Of a DNA stretch of 64,000 nt, positions 1 through 12,100 are shown piece after piece. The stretch comes from Streptomyces iranensis (GTDB taxonomy: Bacteria; Actinomycetota; Actinomycetes; Streptomycetales; Streptomycetaceae). The stretch is taken from contig NZ_JAGGLR010000033.1 in the NCBI RefSeq assembly GCF_017874715.1, positions 1-64,000 of the forward strand. Reading direction: 5' to 3'. Position numbers and translations under genes: made by a program. The notes below the pieces were generated by a model, which was given only the letters and a program-made list of their open reading frames with translations, was not told the origin of the DNA and made no database searches. The first letter of the stretch is position 1, and the number at the start of each line of letters is the position of its first letter.

Positions 1-158
1 GCCGTCTCCACCGTGGACGGGGTGCCGGTGGTCTCCGCCGTAGACGGCGCGTCGGCCGTCTCCACCGTGGACGGGGTGCCGGTGGTCTCCGCCGTAGACG
101 GCGCGTCGGCCGTCTCCACCGTGGACGGGGTGCCGGTGGTCTCCGCCGTGGACGGCGC
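1..158 (-). repeat. 54-bp in-frame tandem repeat (18-residue Thr/Ser/Pro linker repeat)
   Basis: A 54-bp unit recurs at about 1-50 (partial), 51-104 and 105-158, nearly identical. 54 bp is 18 codons, so the array keeps frame in the giant gene and encodes ADAPSTAETTGTPSTVET-like units. It is a flexible, possibly glycosylated, linker running off the window, presumably leading to further C-terminal domains. Copy number is likely variable between strains. Confidence 0.9.
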
Positions 159-3100
159 CTGCCCGGCCTGCGACGGGTCCTGGGTACCCGTCCGTGCCTG
201 GCCGCCGGAAGGGTCCTGGGTGCCGGACGGGGGCGTGCCGAGCGGCGGCAGCAGGCCGTGGTTGACCGGCCGCGTCCGCTCCTGTCCGCTCGGCGGGGGC
301 TTGGGCGCGCCCTTGCCTGCGGCCGGTCCTTCCGGGGGCACGACGACCACCGACGGGACCGGGGCGGGCCGCGTCGGGGGCGGGGGCGGGGCCGGCCGGG
401 TGCTCCGGAAGTCCCAGGGGGCGCGCGGGTTGCCCGATCCGCGCGGGATCGCCGCGAGGAAGTCGCCGCCGCGCTCGTACAGGACGATGGCGTTCCGGCC
501 GTCGGGGGACGCGGTGCCGAAGGTGTCGATCGTGCCGTTCTCGTGCACGAAGGTCACGTGCAGGCCCCTGCCGTTCGCGACCAGTTCGGCGGCGAGCAGG
601 GCCGTTTCGCGGTTCCAGCGGCGGGCGGCCCGCAGATGCGCGCGGATCAGGCCCTTGCGCACGTGTGGGGGCAGCGGCAACGCGGCGGGCAGCCGGCCGC
701 CGCCGCGTTCGAGCTCCCGGCGCAGCCTGTCCGTGAGCGGACGCCGGAACCCGGCCTCGTACAGCTCGTCCACGGTGAACCTGGCCCGCGGGTCGAGCCG
801 GACCCCGGGCGGCAGCGGCTCGGTGTCCAGCACCTCGGCCAGCTCGTCGACGACGTCGAATCCGGAGTCGCCGCCGCGCGGGTCGGCCCCGAGGGCGACC
901 GCGACAGCGGAGTAGAACATGTTTCCCACCCCGATGTCGGTCCCGACCAGGTCGTAGACGAAGCCGTCGGGGTCGGCCAGCGTGCGGGGGCCGCTCGCCG
1001 CGTCGAACTTGGGCTGGTCCGCGTAGGTCGCGTCGTCCAGGCCCTCCCAGGTCCACGGGCGGGTGGCGTGGGCGGTCAGCAGGGACTCGTCCACCGGGTC
1101 CATGCGCTTCGGCGCGGGCTGCGGCCCCTCGGCCACCGCGTCCGGCCCCACGGCCTGGAAGTGCCCGTCGGCCAGGTACAGCACGACGCGCTCGGCGTCG
1201 TCGGGCAGCGGGCGGCGCGGGTCGGGGGCGAAGTCCTGGAACGTGCCGTCCTCGCGGACGACGCGCACGCCCACCCCGTACCGGCGGGCCGCGAGCGCGG
1301 GCAGCACGTCGGCGGCGCTGTGGTTCCAGCCGGTGTCGTTCGCGGCGTCCGCGGCGCGCCGCAACTGGGCGGCGGCCAGGCCGCGGCGCTGGGCGGGGCT
1401 CAGCGGCTGGTAGCGCCGGTCGGGGGTCGGCCGGTCGCCGGCCGAGTGCGGGATCACGCCGAGGCTGTCGAACTCCCGGCGCTGCGGGGTGTCGGTGCCC
1501 AGGTCGAGGGCGGCGGAGTCCAGTTCGGCGACGGCGAAGGTGTCCGACTCGTCCGGGGAGAGGAAGGCCAGCAGCGGGGAGTCCAGCGGCAGCCCGTCCA
1601 CCACGTCGGCGAACGCGCTCCGCAGCCCGGTGACGTCGAGGGGCGTGCCGTCGGCGCGGGTGCGGGCGGCGGGCAGCGCCTGCTGGAAGGCGCGGTAGAA
1701 GGAGTTGTCCGCGGGCACGTCGTGCAGCCGGTGGGTGGTCCCCTCGGGGGATTTCACCGCGGGCGCGCCGTCGTCGAGGGCGGTCACCGGGGTGTAGCGC
1801 GGCGGGGCGGCGGGCGGCTCCTCGAACATCTCGTCCCGGGCATCCCGGGGCCGCTCCGTCCCGGCGGTCTCGGTACCGGTCTCCGTCCCGGCGGTCTCGG
1901 CGCCGGGCGTCTTCGGGACCGTGGTGTCCGTACCGGGGGTGCCCGTGGTGCCGGTTCCGGGGGTGCCCGTGGTGCCGGTTTCTGGGGTCTCTCCCTCGGG
2001 CTCCTCGACGATCGTCTCCAGTCCGCCCGGCGTCCGCTTCGGCTCCGGCGTCAGCTCCGTCACCGTGGGCTCGGGCAGCCCGGCGCGGGTCGGGACGGCG
2101 CCCTCCTCGGCGCTCGGCGGGTCCTCGGGCAGCCGGTACCAGCGGGTCAGCCGGTCGGTCTGGGCCCGCAGGTGGTGGAGGGCCTCCGCCGCCGTCTCGG
2201 CCTTGCCCTCCTGGTCGCTCACCTCGGTGAGGCGCGCGTCCAGGGCTTTCCGCGCCGCCCGGTGGGTCTGGGCCGCGGCGTGGGCCGCGTCCCGCGCGCT
2301 CGCCACGCGCTCGGCCGCCGCGGCCCGGCGGGCGTCAAAGGCCCGCCGTGCCTCCGCCACCATCCGGTCCCGCTCTCCGCGCCGGATGGACTCCACCAGG
2401 GCGTCCGCCTCGGACAGGGCCTTACGGGCGTGCGCGAGCCGCGCCTCGTGGGCCTCGCGCCGCGCGGCCGGGGCGGTCTCCGCCAGGGTGTCCAGCGCGG
2501 CGTCCTGGTACGCCTGCGTCGCCTGCCCGGCCCATTCGATGGCGGACCGCAGGGTGCCGGCCACCGAGTCCGGGAAGTCGTCAGGGGCCTGCTGGAGCGC
2601 GGCGTTCGCGGCGGCCGTCGCCGCGGCGAGGTCGCGCCGCGTCGCGGCCCGCTCGTCACGCTCGGCGTTCTCGGCGGCCCGGCGCTCCCTCCGTGCCAGG
2701 ACGCGCACCGTCCGGGCGGCCTCGGCGGTCTCCACCAGATCGGGCAGGTCGCGGCGGAGTTCCCAGTACTTCGCGTCCGCGTCGACCCAGGTCTCGGCCG
2801 CGTCCTTGACCTTGTCCCAGGCCTTGGCGACGGTCTCGGGGAAGGTGTCGTCGGTGATCAGCCCGAGCCCGCGGGCGACGTCCTCGCGCACCCAGGCCAG
2901 CACGTGGGTCTGCGCCTCGACGCTCTGCGGGCCGGGGTCGACGCCGCCGAGCGAACCGAGTACGTGCTTGCGGATCCACTGGCTGGACGACAGGTCCTTG
3001 AACTGCCGGTGGACGTCGGCGACGCTCAGCCAGGCCGTGGGGATCGCGAACGCGAAGACCCGGCCCGTGCTGGGCTTGGTGTTCACCTGGCGCGCCTGGT

Positions 3101-6100
3101 CGTTGGCGATCAGGCGCCCGTCGCTGTCGGAGGTGTCGGCACCGGTGCCGGTGGCCCCCGGGTTCGCCCAGCCGACGGTGTCCGATTTCAGGGCGGGGGT
3201 GCCGCCGATGACGGTGTTGTGGTCGCCGCCCTGGGAGGCGGCCGCGTTGTCGCTCTGGGTGATCCGGGTCGAGGACTCCATCCGGGCGCCGTCGGCCACC
3301 GCCAGGAGCCGCGCACGCGTGAAGTCCGGCCGGGAGAACACCCGGAGCGCGCCCTCGGAGTGGTCCGAGATGGCGTTCGCCACGAGGCCGCTGGTCTCGT
3401 AGCCCGCGTTGCCCGACGCCTGCTCGAAGAACGCGGAGAGCGCCCCGGAGCCGTGTGCGTCCTCCAGCACCTGCGCGGAGCCGGTGCCCTCGGCGGTCAG
3501 CGGGGTGACCCGCGCCGTGCGCAGCGCCCGCTCCAGCTCCTCGCCCGTGACCTCGCCCGAGAGGGCGGCCAGCCGGTTGTCGTACGCCTTGCCCAGGGCG
3601 AGGGTGCTCGCCGCGAGGATGCTCTCCGCGCCGATGATGTTGCGGACGTGGAAGCCGTTCCGCGGCGGGGCGAACGGGCCGTCGGACCCGTCCGGCAGCG
3701 CGATGGACCGCCAGGCTTCGAGGCCGCCGAAGCCCCCGAGCAGCGGGTTGGCGGTCCCGGCGAGCACGTTCACCGCGGGCGGCTCGTCGGCGATCTCCGG
3801 CGGGGCCAGCGGGTCGGGGCGGTCCGTCGGGGCGCCCGGGGCGGCGTCCGGCCGCATCAGGCTGAGCGGCACGAGCTCGCGCTGGCTGCCGGCCTCCCCG
3901 CTCTCCTCGATCCGCCGGGACGTGCGGTTCCAGCCGCCCTCGCCCCGCTTGCTGCCCATCTCCATGGTGATGCGCAGCCGGTAGCGGGTGGCGAACTCGG
4001 CGTGCGGCTCGCTGGTGCTCGAGGTCCACAGCCGGCCGCGGATCCGGGCGTCGGTCGCGGAGAGGTTCTGCCGGTTGGAGCCGGTCTCGGTCAGCGACGG
4101 TCCCGCCATGGGCACGACGGCGTCACCGGTGTGGACGCCCTCGTTGACCAGCGTTCCGGCGTCCTTGCCGCGGCCCACCCGGGAGGTGTCGCTGAAGCTC
4201 TCGACGGCCCACCGGTTCTCCCACAGCTCGATGCGGGGCCACAGCCGCACGAACTCCTGCTCGCCCACGGGTTCGAGCTGTACCCGGACGCGTACGTTAC
4301 GTCCGCCGATCTGGATGCGCTTCCAGCCGAAGGCGCTGATCCGGGCCGTCACCGAGGAGCCCATCCCGGCCATCTCGCGGCGCAGCGCCCGGGTGACCCG
4401 GGCCGAGGTCAGTTGGCGGATCGCCTCGCGGCTGTCGTCGTCCAGGCCGCTGTCGCGCAGGCGCTGCTCGAACCGCTCCACCACGGCGGTGGTGTCCAGG
4501 GAGCCCACCGGGTACGTGGTGAACGGGGCCTTGCGGAACCACCGGGGCTGGAGCCACCGGCGGCGGGTGTACCGGGGGCCGCCGCCGAGCTCGTCGCCGG
4601 CGATGAGACCGAGCTGGTGGGCGATCCGCTCGGGCAGGTGCCCCAGCCAGCCGCCCTTGACCACCTGGCGCTCACCGGCCCAGTCGTGCAGCCTGCGCAC
4701 CACCGCGCCGAGCGGGGAGAGGACGCCCGAGGAGCGGGTCTCGGCGGCCACCTCGTGCTCGGCGTCGCCGGTGGCCAGCACCTGGTGGCCCTGGTCGGAC
4801 CGGGTGATGTCCGAGGTGACGGTGCGGGTGATGGTGCCGCTGGAGCCCCGGCTGCGCCACCACGGCCGCCAGACCGCGCCGTAGCTGCCGGTCACCCCGG
4901 GCCCGCCGGCGTGGGAGTGTCCGTAGACGGCCGTGATGCCGGCCTGCTGGGTGAAGCTCTTGGTCTGCGCCCCCGACGCCTTGGTGGAGCCGCCGACCGT
5001 CACCTCGGTCTCCATCGGCTGCGGCCGGGTCAGCGCCCGCACGTTGGTGATCCGCATCCGGTGGACGACGGTGGCCAGCCAGTCGATGTAGGGGCCCTTG
5101 CCGAACAGGCCGGTGGTGCGCGACCCGGTGGCGCTCGCGTTCTGGTCGGCGTTGGCCGTCAGGAACTGCGCCTGCTCCGGGCGGACGGCGGCGTCGTGCG
5201 CGGGGGCGCCCTCGCGGGTGAGCTGCCATTTGCCGTGGGACGCCTTCTCCAGGACCCGGTCGACGATCCCCCGGGCCTCCTTCGGGGCCACCACGGAGAG
5301 GGTCTGGTGGGGCAGCCCGTCCAGCGGCCCCGGGTCCCGGCCGTCCTCGGTGGAGGCGTCGAGCAGTTGCCTGGCGTCGGCGCGGGACATCGGGGACCGG
5401 GTGACCGGCTTCGGGTCCAGGAACGGGTTGTCGGCGCCCGGGGCGTGGGGGTCGGTCGCCGGGGAGTGGTCGGCCGGGACGCTGAGCAGCACCTTGCCCC
5501 GGACGGCCGGGACCTCGGCGTTGCCGCCGATGATGTCGCCGCGGCCCTTGGGCCCCCGGACGAACAGCTGGGTGCCGAGGATGCCGAAGCTGACCAGGCC
5601 GCGCAGGAGACTGCGGGGCCGCCAGTAGCCGCCGGTGCTGACGGTGAGGGCCAGGTCGTAGGAGTACAGGTTGCCCGGCTCGGTGGTGCTCGCCAGCTGG
5701 TCGAACGTGGCGGTCGAGCCGTAGCCGGACTCGTCGCGCGTCTGCCATCCGGCCTGGTAACCGGCCTGGCCGGTGAGGGCGTGCGCGGCGAACCCGATGT
5801 TGTCGGTGGCTGTGTCCCGCAGCGCCACCACACCTTCGAGGCCCAGTTCGGTCCCGTGGACCGCGTGCTGGACCTCGTCCAGGTTCGTGACACCGGGCGC
5901 GCTGTGGCGCAGGATCGTGTCGGTGGGGCCCGCGAAGGCGCGGTTGGTCAGCTCCGCGTCGAGCCAGATGTAGTAGTAGCCGCGGGTGAACCGGCCGGGG
6001 TTCACCAGGCCGATCCGCAGGCCCGTCCGGCTCATCGCCTCCAGGTTGCCGGCCATGCTGTGGTGCGACAGCGCGTTGATGACGGTGAGCGTGTTGTGCA

Positions 6101-9100
6101 GCACCATCTGGTAGTGCGCGTGGTTGCGCCACCGCTTGTCGTCCGGGTCGCCGAGGTCCTCCAAGCGGGCCACCATGGTGGGGTACTTGGCCTCGACGGC
6201 GGCCACCACCTGGTGGGTGAAGGATTCCAGCCGGGTGCGGTCGGCGAAGGTGACCTTCGGGCTGTCCTCGGCGGACGCGGTGTCCTGCTCCTCCACGGGG
6301 AGGTCGGTGCCCTCGGTGGACTCCGGGAACCTGCGGCTGTACTGGCCGCCCGCGTACAGGAACTGCACGGGCCGGGACATGCCGAGGGTCGGCGGACGGT
6401 TCTCGGTGAGGTAGGCGGGGGCGAACGGCTCCGTGCGCCCGAAGGCCGTCTCGTCCTCCATCCCGGCCAGGCGGCGCGCCTCGGAGCGCGTCATCCGGTC
6501 CAGGCTCCAGGTGGTGAACGGCGTCGCCCTCGCGTCACCGGTCTTGCGGATCCAGACGGTCTTCTCGACCCGGTACAGGTCGGTGGTGACGCTCCTGGCC
6601 CGGCCGACGGAGCGGACCGCGCCCGAACCGCCGGTCATCGCCGAACGGCCCCGGACGTGCCCAACGCGCGCGCTGCCGCCGAGCTGGATGCGGGGCTTGA
6701 CCTTGTCCATCCAGCCGGAGATGAACCCGAAGCCCGGCACGTTGAACGCCGGCCCGGCGAAGAGGGTGATGTCCCTGGAGAGCGCCTTGGTCTGCTTCCG
6801 GGTGTTCTGCACCGTCAGGAAGGCCGAGTCGCGCAGCTCCGCCTTGTCGGTCTCCGAGGCCAGCACGGCCTGCCCGGGGACGATCCGTTCGATGACGAAG
6901 CTGCCCAGCGGGGTGTTCTTCCTGTCGTCGGCGAACAGCGGCTTGCCGGGCACCGCGGACTTGGCCAGCCGCCCGGAGAGCTGGTGGAAGTTCTGGGAGG
7001 ACAGGAAGCGGTCCAGCTCGCGGTAGGCCGATGAGTCGGGTTCGGCGCCGATCCGGTCCACCGCCCAGTCACGGATCCGCGCGACGGGGCCGAAGTCCTC
7101 GGTGACGACGAGCCGGTAGTCGGACTGGGGACCCAGGTCGAGGGTCTTCGGGGTCCGGCGGAACGCGGCCTTCCGGGTCGCGGCCTCGGGCAGCCGCGCC
7201 TTGAGACCGTGGCGCACGCCGAAGCCGAACTCCACGTCCGGGGCGGCCTCCCGGGCCGGCCGGGCCCGCCAGCGGGTGCCCAGTACCCCCTGCCTGGCCG
7301 GGCGCGGCTGCTCAGCGTCGGTGATGCGCACCTCGATGTACGCGTCGTCCAGGAACGGGTGCGAGGTGTCCCACCCGCGGGTCTCCCCCACGTTCAGCAC
7401 CTGGTCCTGCGCGGAGTAGGTGACCTCGCGGATGACGCCCAGCCGCATGCCGAGCCGGCCCCACAGGGAGACGACCGTCGGCTGCGGTCCCAGCGGCACC
7501 GTCGGAGCGAACTGGCGGGTCTGGCCGATCGTCTTGGACCCGCCGATGCTGGCCTGGGCGCGGTAGCTGTTGTCGACCCTGGTCGGCGAGGCGCCGTCGG
7601 TGAACTTGGTCCACTCGCCGTAGTTGCGCATCGTGATGTGCAGCTTGCGCAACCGCCCCGATTCGGTGCGGTAGACGAACTCGCGGCCGTCCCCGGCGAA
7701 GGTCTGCGGACGCTGCCGCATCGCCCGCTTGATCCGGCGGAAGACGGACTCGTCGATGTCGCCGCCGCGCACCCGGTGGCGCTCGGAGCGCTCCTCGCCC
7801 GAGGCGGTCTCCGGGCCGCGGGCGCGCATCTCGATGTCGATGTGCTCCGAGATCCGCTCCCAGTTGCGGATGTACACATCGCTCTGCCCGAAGGCGATCG
7901 GCATGGCGGTGTCGTCGGACTCGTCCCCGGGGAGCGGCAGGAAGCCGTCGACGTAGCCGGGCATGCGGCTGTCGTCGGTGAACGCGCTGGGCCGGTGCAC
8001 CCGCGGCGGCGGCAGCATCTCGGCGGCGACGCGCGCCGGGCGGCGCTCGTCCAGCTCCTCGTCGATCTGCACCCCGGCCGGCCGCGACCCGGGCTTCTGG
8101 CCGGGCGGCGGGGTGGTCCCCAGGGACGAGGGTGGCTCGGACGGCGGCGAGGGCGGCGGGGCGGGGGCCAGGAGCGTGCCGCCGGTGCCGGGCAGCGGGG
8201 TGTCCGGCGTCGGCGCGTCGAGGACGGTCGTGGCGGTGTGGCGGGGGCGGTCGGGGGTGTCGGCGTCGAGCGGCGGGGGCGGCATCGGCGCGGGCATGCT
8301 GACGGAGTCCAGCGCGCGGGGCATGGACAGGCGCAGGGAGTTCGCCGTGGGGATCTCCCCGGTCTCGGGCGAGGGGTGCAGCGAGTAGACCGGGCGCTGC
8401 GACCCGGCGACCGTGTGCTCCCCGATGGGGAACTTCGTGGAGTGCACGGCGCGGCCGATGCGCTGGGACAGGTCGGGGGCCAGATCGGGGGCGAAGCGGT
8501 CCAGCTCGGAGATGTCCAGGAAGACCGGGACCTCCGAGTCGTGTCGCAGCAGCTCCGGGTCGTGGGCGATCAGTTCGATGAGCTCCCCGGCCGGCACGCG
8601 CCGGGTCACCCCGGCCGTCAGGAAGAAGTGGGTCGGGTCGTTCCTGTCCACCGCGCCGCGGATGACGTACGGGAGCGGCTTCGCCGCGCCGTTCCGCTTC
8701 TGCCCGGACCACCGCGGGCGCACCATGAAGGCGGGCGTGCGGACCGTCAGCAGGTTCGGGAGGGTGCCCGCCGAGGGGCCCAGCAGGTTCCGTCCGGCGG
8801 CCAGGGCGCCGGGCTTGTCCGGCGGAATCCGGGTGGCCTGGGGCAGCGCCGGGTCGGTCTCCAGGTGGTAGGCGGCCACCTGGTCCGGGACGGCCCCGTC
8901 GCGGCCGACGGCGTAGGCATGGGCGGTCAGGGTCCACGCCTCCTCCCGCCGCGCGGCGTTCACCTCGGACGGGTCCAGGTGCAGCACCCGCGCGGTGTAC
9001 GCGTCGATCCCGGCGCCGAGCGCGTCCAGCGCCTCGTACGCCTTGGCCCGCGCCCAGAACATCCGCGACCGCTCGTCCTCGCCGACCTGGTCCGGGCCGG

Positions 9101-12100
9101 ACAGCCACAGGAGGTCGGCGGTCTCCTGGGCCGCGCCGGGGCCGGACAGCCAGGTGGCGGCGTGGTCCAGGGCGGCCGGGAGGGTCACGAAGTCGCTCAG
9201 CCTCGTCCTCGGGATGCTGCCGAGCGCCTCGTCGAGCACCGCGCGGTAGTCGCCCCGGCGCGGCTCGCTCTGCCCCGCGGGCAGCTTCGCGATGACGATC
9301 CGCCGGAAGAGGTCCAGGGTGAACGGGCCCGCCTGCGCGAACCGGGGGTCCTTCCGCCACATCCCTTCCAGCACGGCGGCCCCGCGCAGCAGCTTCGCGT
9401 AGGCCGGGTCCTGGTCGATGAGGACGTCGTCGTCGACCTCGTTGCCGAGGGTCAGCCTCAGCGCGCGCGCCAGGTCCAGCGTGCGCAGCCGCGCCTCGGC
9501 GGGCGCCGGCCCCGGGCCGGTGTGCAGCCCGATGGCGCGCGCCCGGTCGTCGAGCTCGGGGGTCTCGGGCTCGGGGAAGAACTCCTCGTAGCTCCCCCAG
9601 CGCCCCTGCGGGTCGGTCACCAGGCAGCGGACGTACTCGCCGTTGACGCGGGAGACGGCGGACCGGACGGTGGCGGCGCTGACCTTGTGCCGCATCTCGT
9701 TGGCGTAGTGCTGTCCCTGGGGGATGGCCCGGAGCCGGTTGGGCACAAAGGCACCCGGGTTGTTCCGCCCGTAAACCGTGCGGGGCGGCAGCGCGCTGTC
9801 CGGCGGGGAGGCCGACCGGCACGTCATCAGGGCCAGCCAGTCGTCCTTCGTCCGCAGCAGACCCTGGAAGCTCTTGCGCTTCTTCAGCCACTTGGCGCCC
9901 TCGTCCTCCTTCGCCCGGTAGGAGCCCCCGTCCTTGGTGGCGAAGGATGGGCCGTGGGCGGCGAAGAACGCCTTCAGCCGTCCCCGGGCGGCCGGTTCCA
10001 GGGTGAACGCCTTGGAGTAGGTGCCGGCGGCGAAGTTCATGTGCACGTACTTCGTCACCTGGTCGAGCTGGCGGTACGCCTCCTCCCGCAGGGCCATGTC
10101 CTCGGGCCGGAAGGAGGTGCGGCCTATCTGGAGGCCCGTCCGCATGCTGGAAAGCGGCGAGGAGAGCACATTGCCGTACCAGTCCGGCCGGGGCTCGCCG
10201 TCGTCGTCGGGCAGCATGCCGGGCGGGACGGGGAACCAGGCGCCCACCGGGCGTCCGGGCTCCCGGAAGACCGCGAGGGTCAGGCCTGCCCCGTCCGGCG
10301 TGGTCGTCAGCCGCAGGTCACCGCTGTGCGCCCAGACGACGCGGCCCGTCCGCTCCGCCAGCAGCCGCGCCAGGTACTGGTCGCCGTCGCCCGCGTACGG
10401 GTCGGCCAGCACGATCGGGTGGTCCAGCGGCAGGCCCTCCCGCTCCAGGTCGCGCGCGACCAGCTCGATGAACTCGTCGACGGTCAGGTCGCGGGTGGTC
10501 CCGTCCGGCCGCGGCGCGGTGACCTTGTCGTGGCCGCCGGAGGCCGCCACGACGTACGGCCGCGGACCGCCGCGCCAGGGGGCGTCCGTGAAGTCCACCA
10601 ACGGGGGGGTCCCGTTCGGGTCCGGGGTCCCGTCCGGGTCCGGCAGGAGGATGCCGATCTCGTCGGGGATCAGCTCGGCGACCTTGAGGGGGTTCCAGTT
10701 GATGCCCGGGACGCGGATGCCGCCGACGGTGAAGTAGCGGTCCCGGTCCGGGGCGATCACGCCGGACCGGTAGAACTCATACGCGCCGAGCGCCGCCAGG
10801 CTGTCCGCCCAGCCGTCCCGGACCGCCGCGACGACCAGCCCGTACAGCTCGTCGCGGCCGGCGTCGTTCACCGTGGCGTCCGCGGGCAGGTGGAGGACGC
10901 GCCGGGCCAGGCGGTCGACGTCGAACGGCCCGACGGCCAGGTCCGGGTCGGCCAGCCGGAGGGTGTTAAGCACCGCCGTCGGATCGGTGAAGTCCAAGGT
11001 CACCTGGTGCTGCGCCGTCGCCGGGTCCGCCGCCGGGGTGGCGGACGGCGGAACGTGCCGGCCGCGGTGGCGCGTGACGATGTCGAGGTCATCGACCGTC
11101 AGCAGGGGCTCGTTCTGCGGGACGTTCGCCTGGAGGTCCGCGAGCGCCGTGGCCAGCGTCGCCCGCAGACTGCCCAACGCGGCGTCCGCGCGCTGTTCGC
11201 TCTGTCGGCGCGCCTGTTCGTCGGCGTCCGGACCGGTCCCCCCGCCGTACCCGGTGATGGTCGCCGCGGGGAGCGGCTTGTCCGCGCGCCAGTCGGTCAG
11301 CGCGGCACTGGCCCAGGCGCGGGCCGCGGAGTCCAGCGCGGATGCGGCCCGCGGGGACAGCCCCGCGGAGTCCGCGGCGAACGGCAGCCGCAGGCTCTTC
11401 GGCGGCGCGGCGGCGAAGGCCGACGCACCCACCGGCGCGGTGTGGACCGGCAGCGGGGCCGCGCGGGGCACCGGGGCCGGCACCGGACGCGGCGCGTCGG
11501 CCGGGGCGTGCGGGGAGACGTAGTCCGTGGCGCGGAAGTCCGCGGCCGTCGGGGCCGGGCCGTTCGGAGACAGCGGAACGAGGGACAGCATCGGGACCGG
11601 AGCGCCCTGCGGCCCTTGAGGGAGCTGGGGAGCCTGGAACCCCTGAGTTCCCTGGGGTCCCGGCGGGGTGGGCAGGAACGGGCGCGTGACGGCGGAGGTG
11701 GACCAGACCTTCTTCCCGAGCCGCTGGGCGATCCCCTTGGCGAGGCCCGGGACGTAACGGTCGGCCTCCGGGATGTCCAGGAGGATCGCGGTGCCCTGTG
11801 GATGGCTGAGCAGGTGGCGGTCGTGGGCGAGCAGTTCGACGAACTCCGCCTCGGACATCTTCTCGTCCACGCCGTCCACGAACACCAGGAGGCTGCCGGG
11901 GGTCGCCGGGTCCACCCGCGCGCGCACCACATACGGATCCACGTCGCCCGCCCAGGGCGCGTCCACGACACCGGCGGACGTCCAGATCTTCGACAGGTCC
12001 GGGTACGACAGGGGCGGCCCGCCCAGGAAACTGCGTCCGGACGCCAGCCCCGGCGGTATCCCCGGCTTGCCGGGGGTGAACAGGGCGGTGCCGTCGGACA

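Noticed and set aside
1..158. Tandem repeats considered as a CRISPR array
   Set aside because: Units are contiguous without unique spacers and are in frame with the coding sequence.
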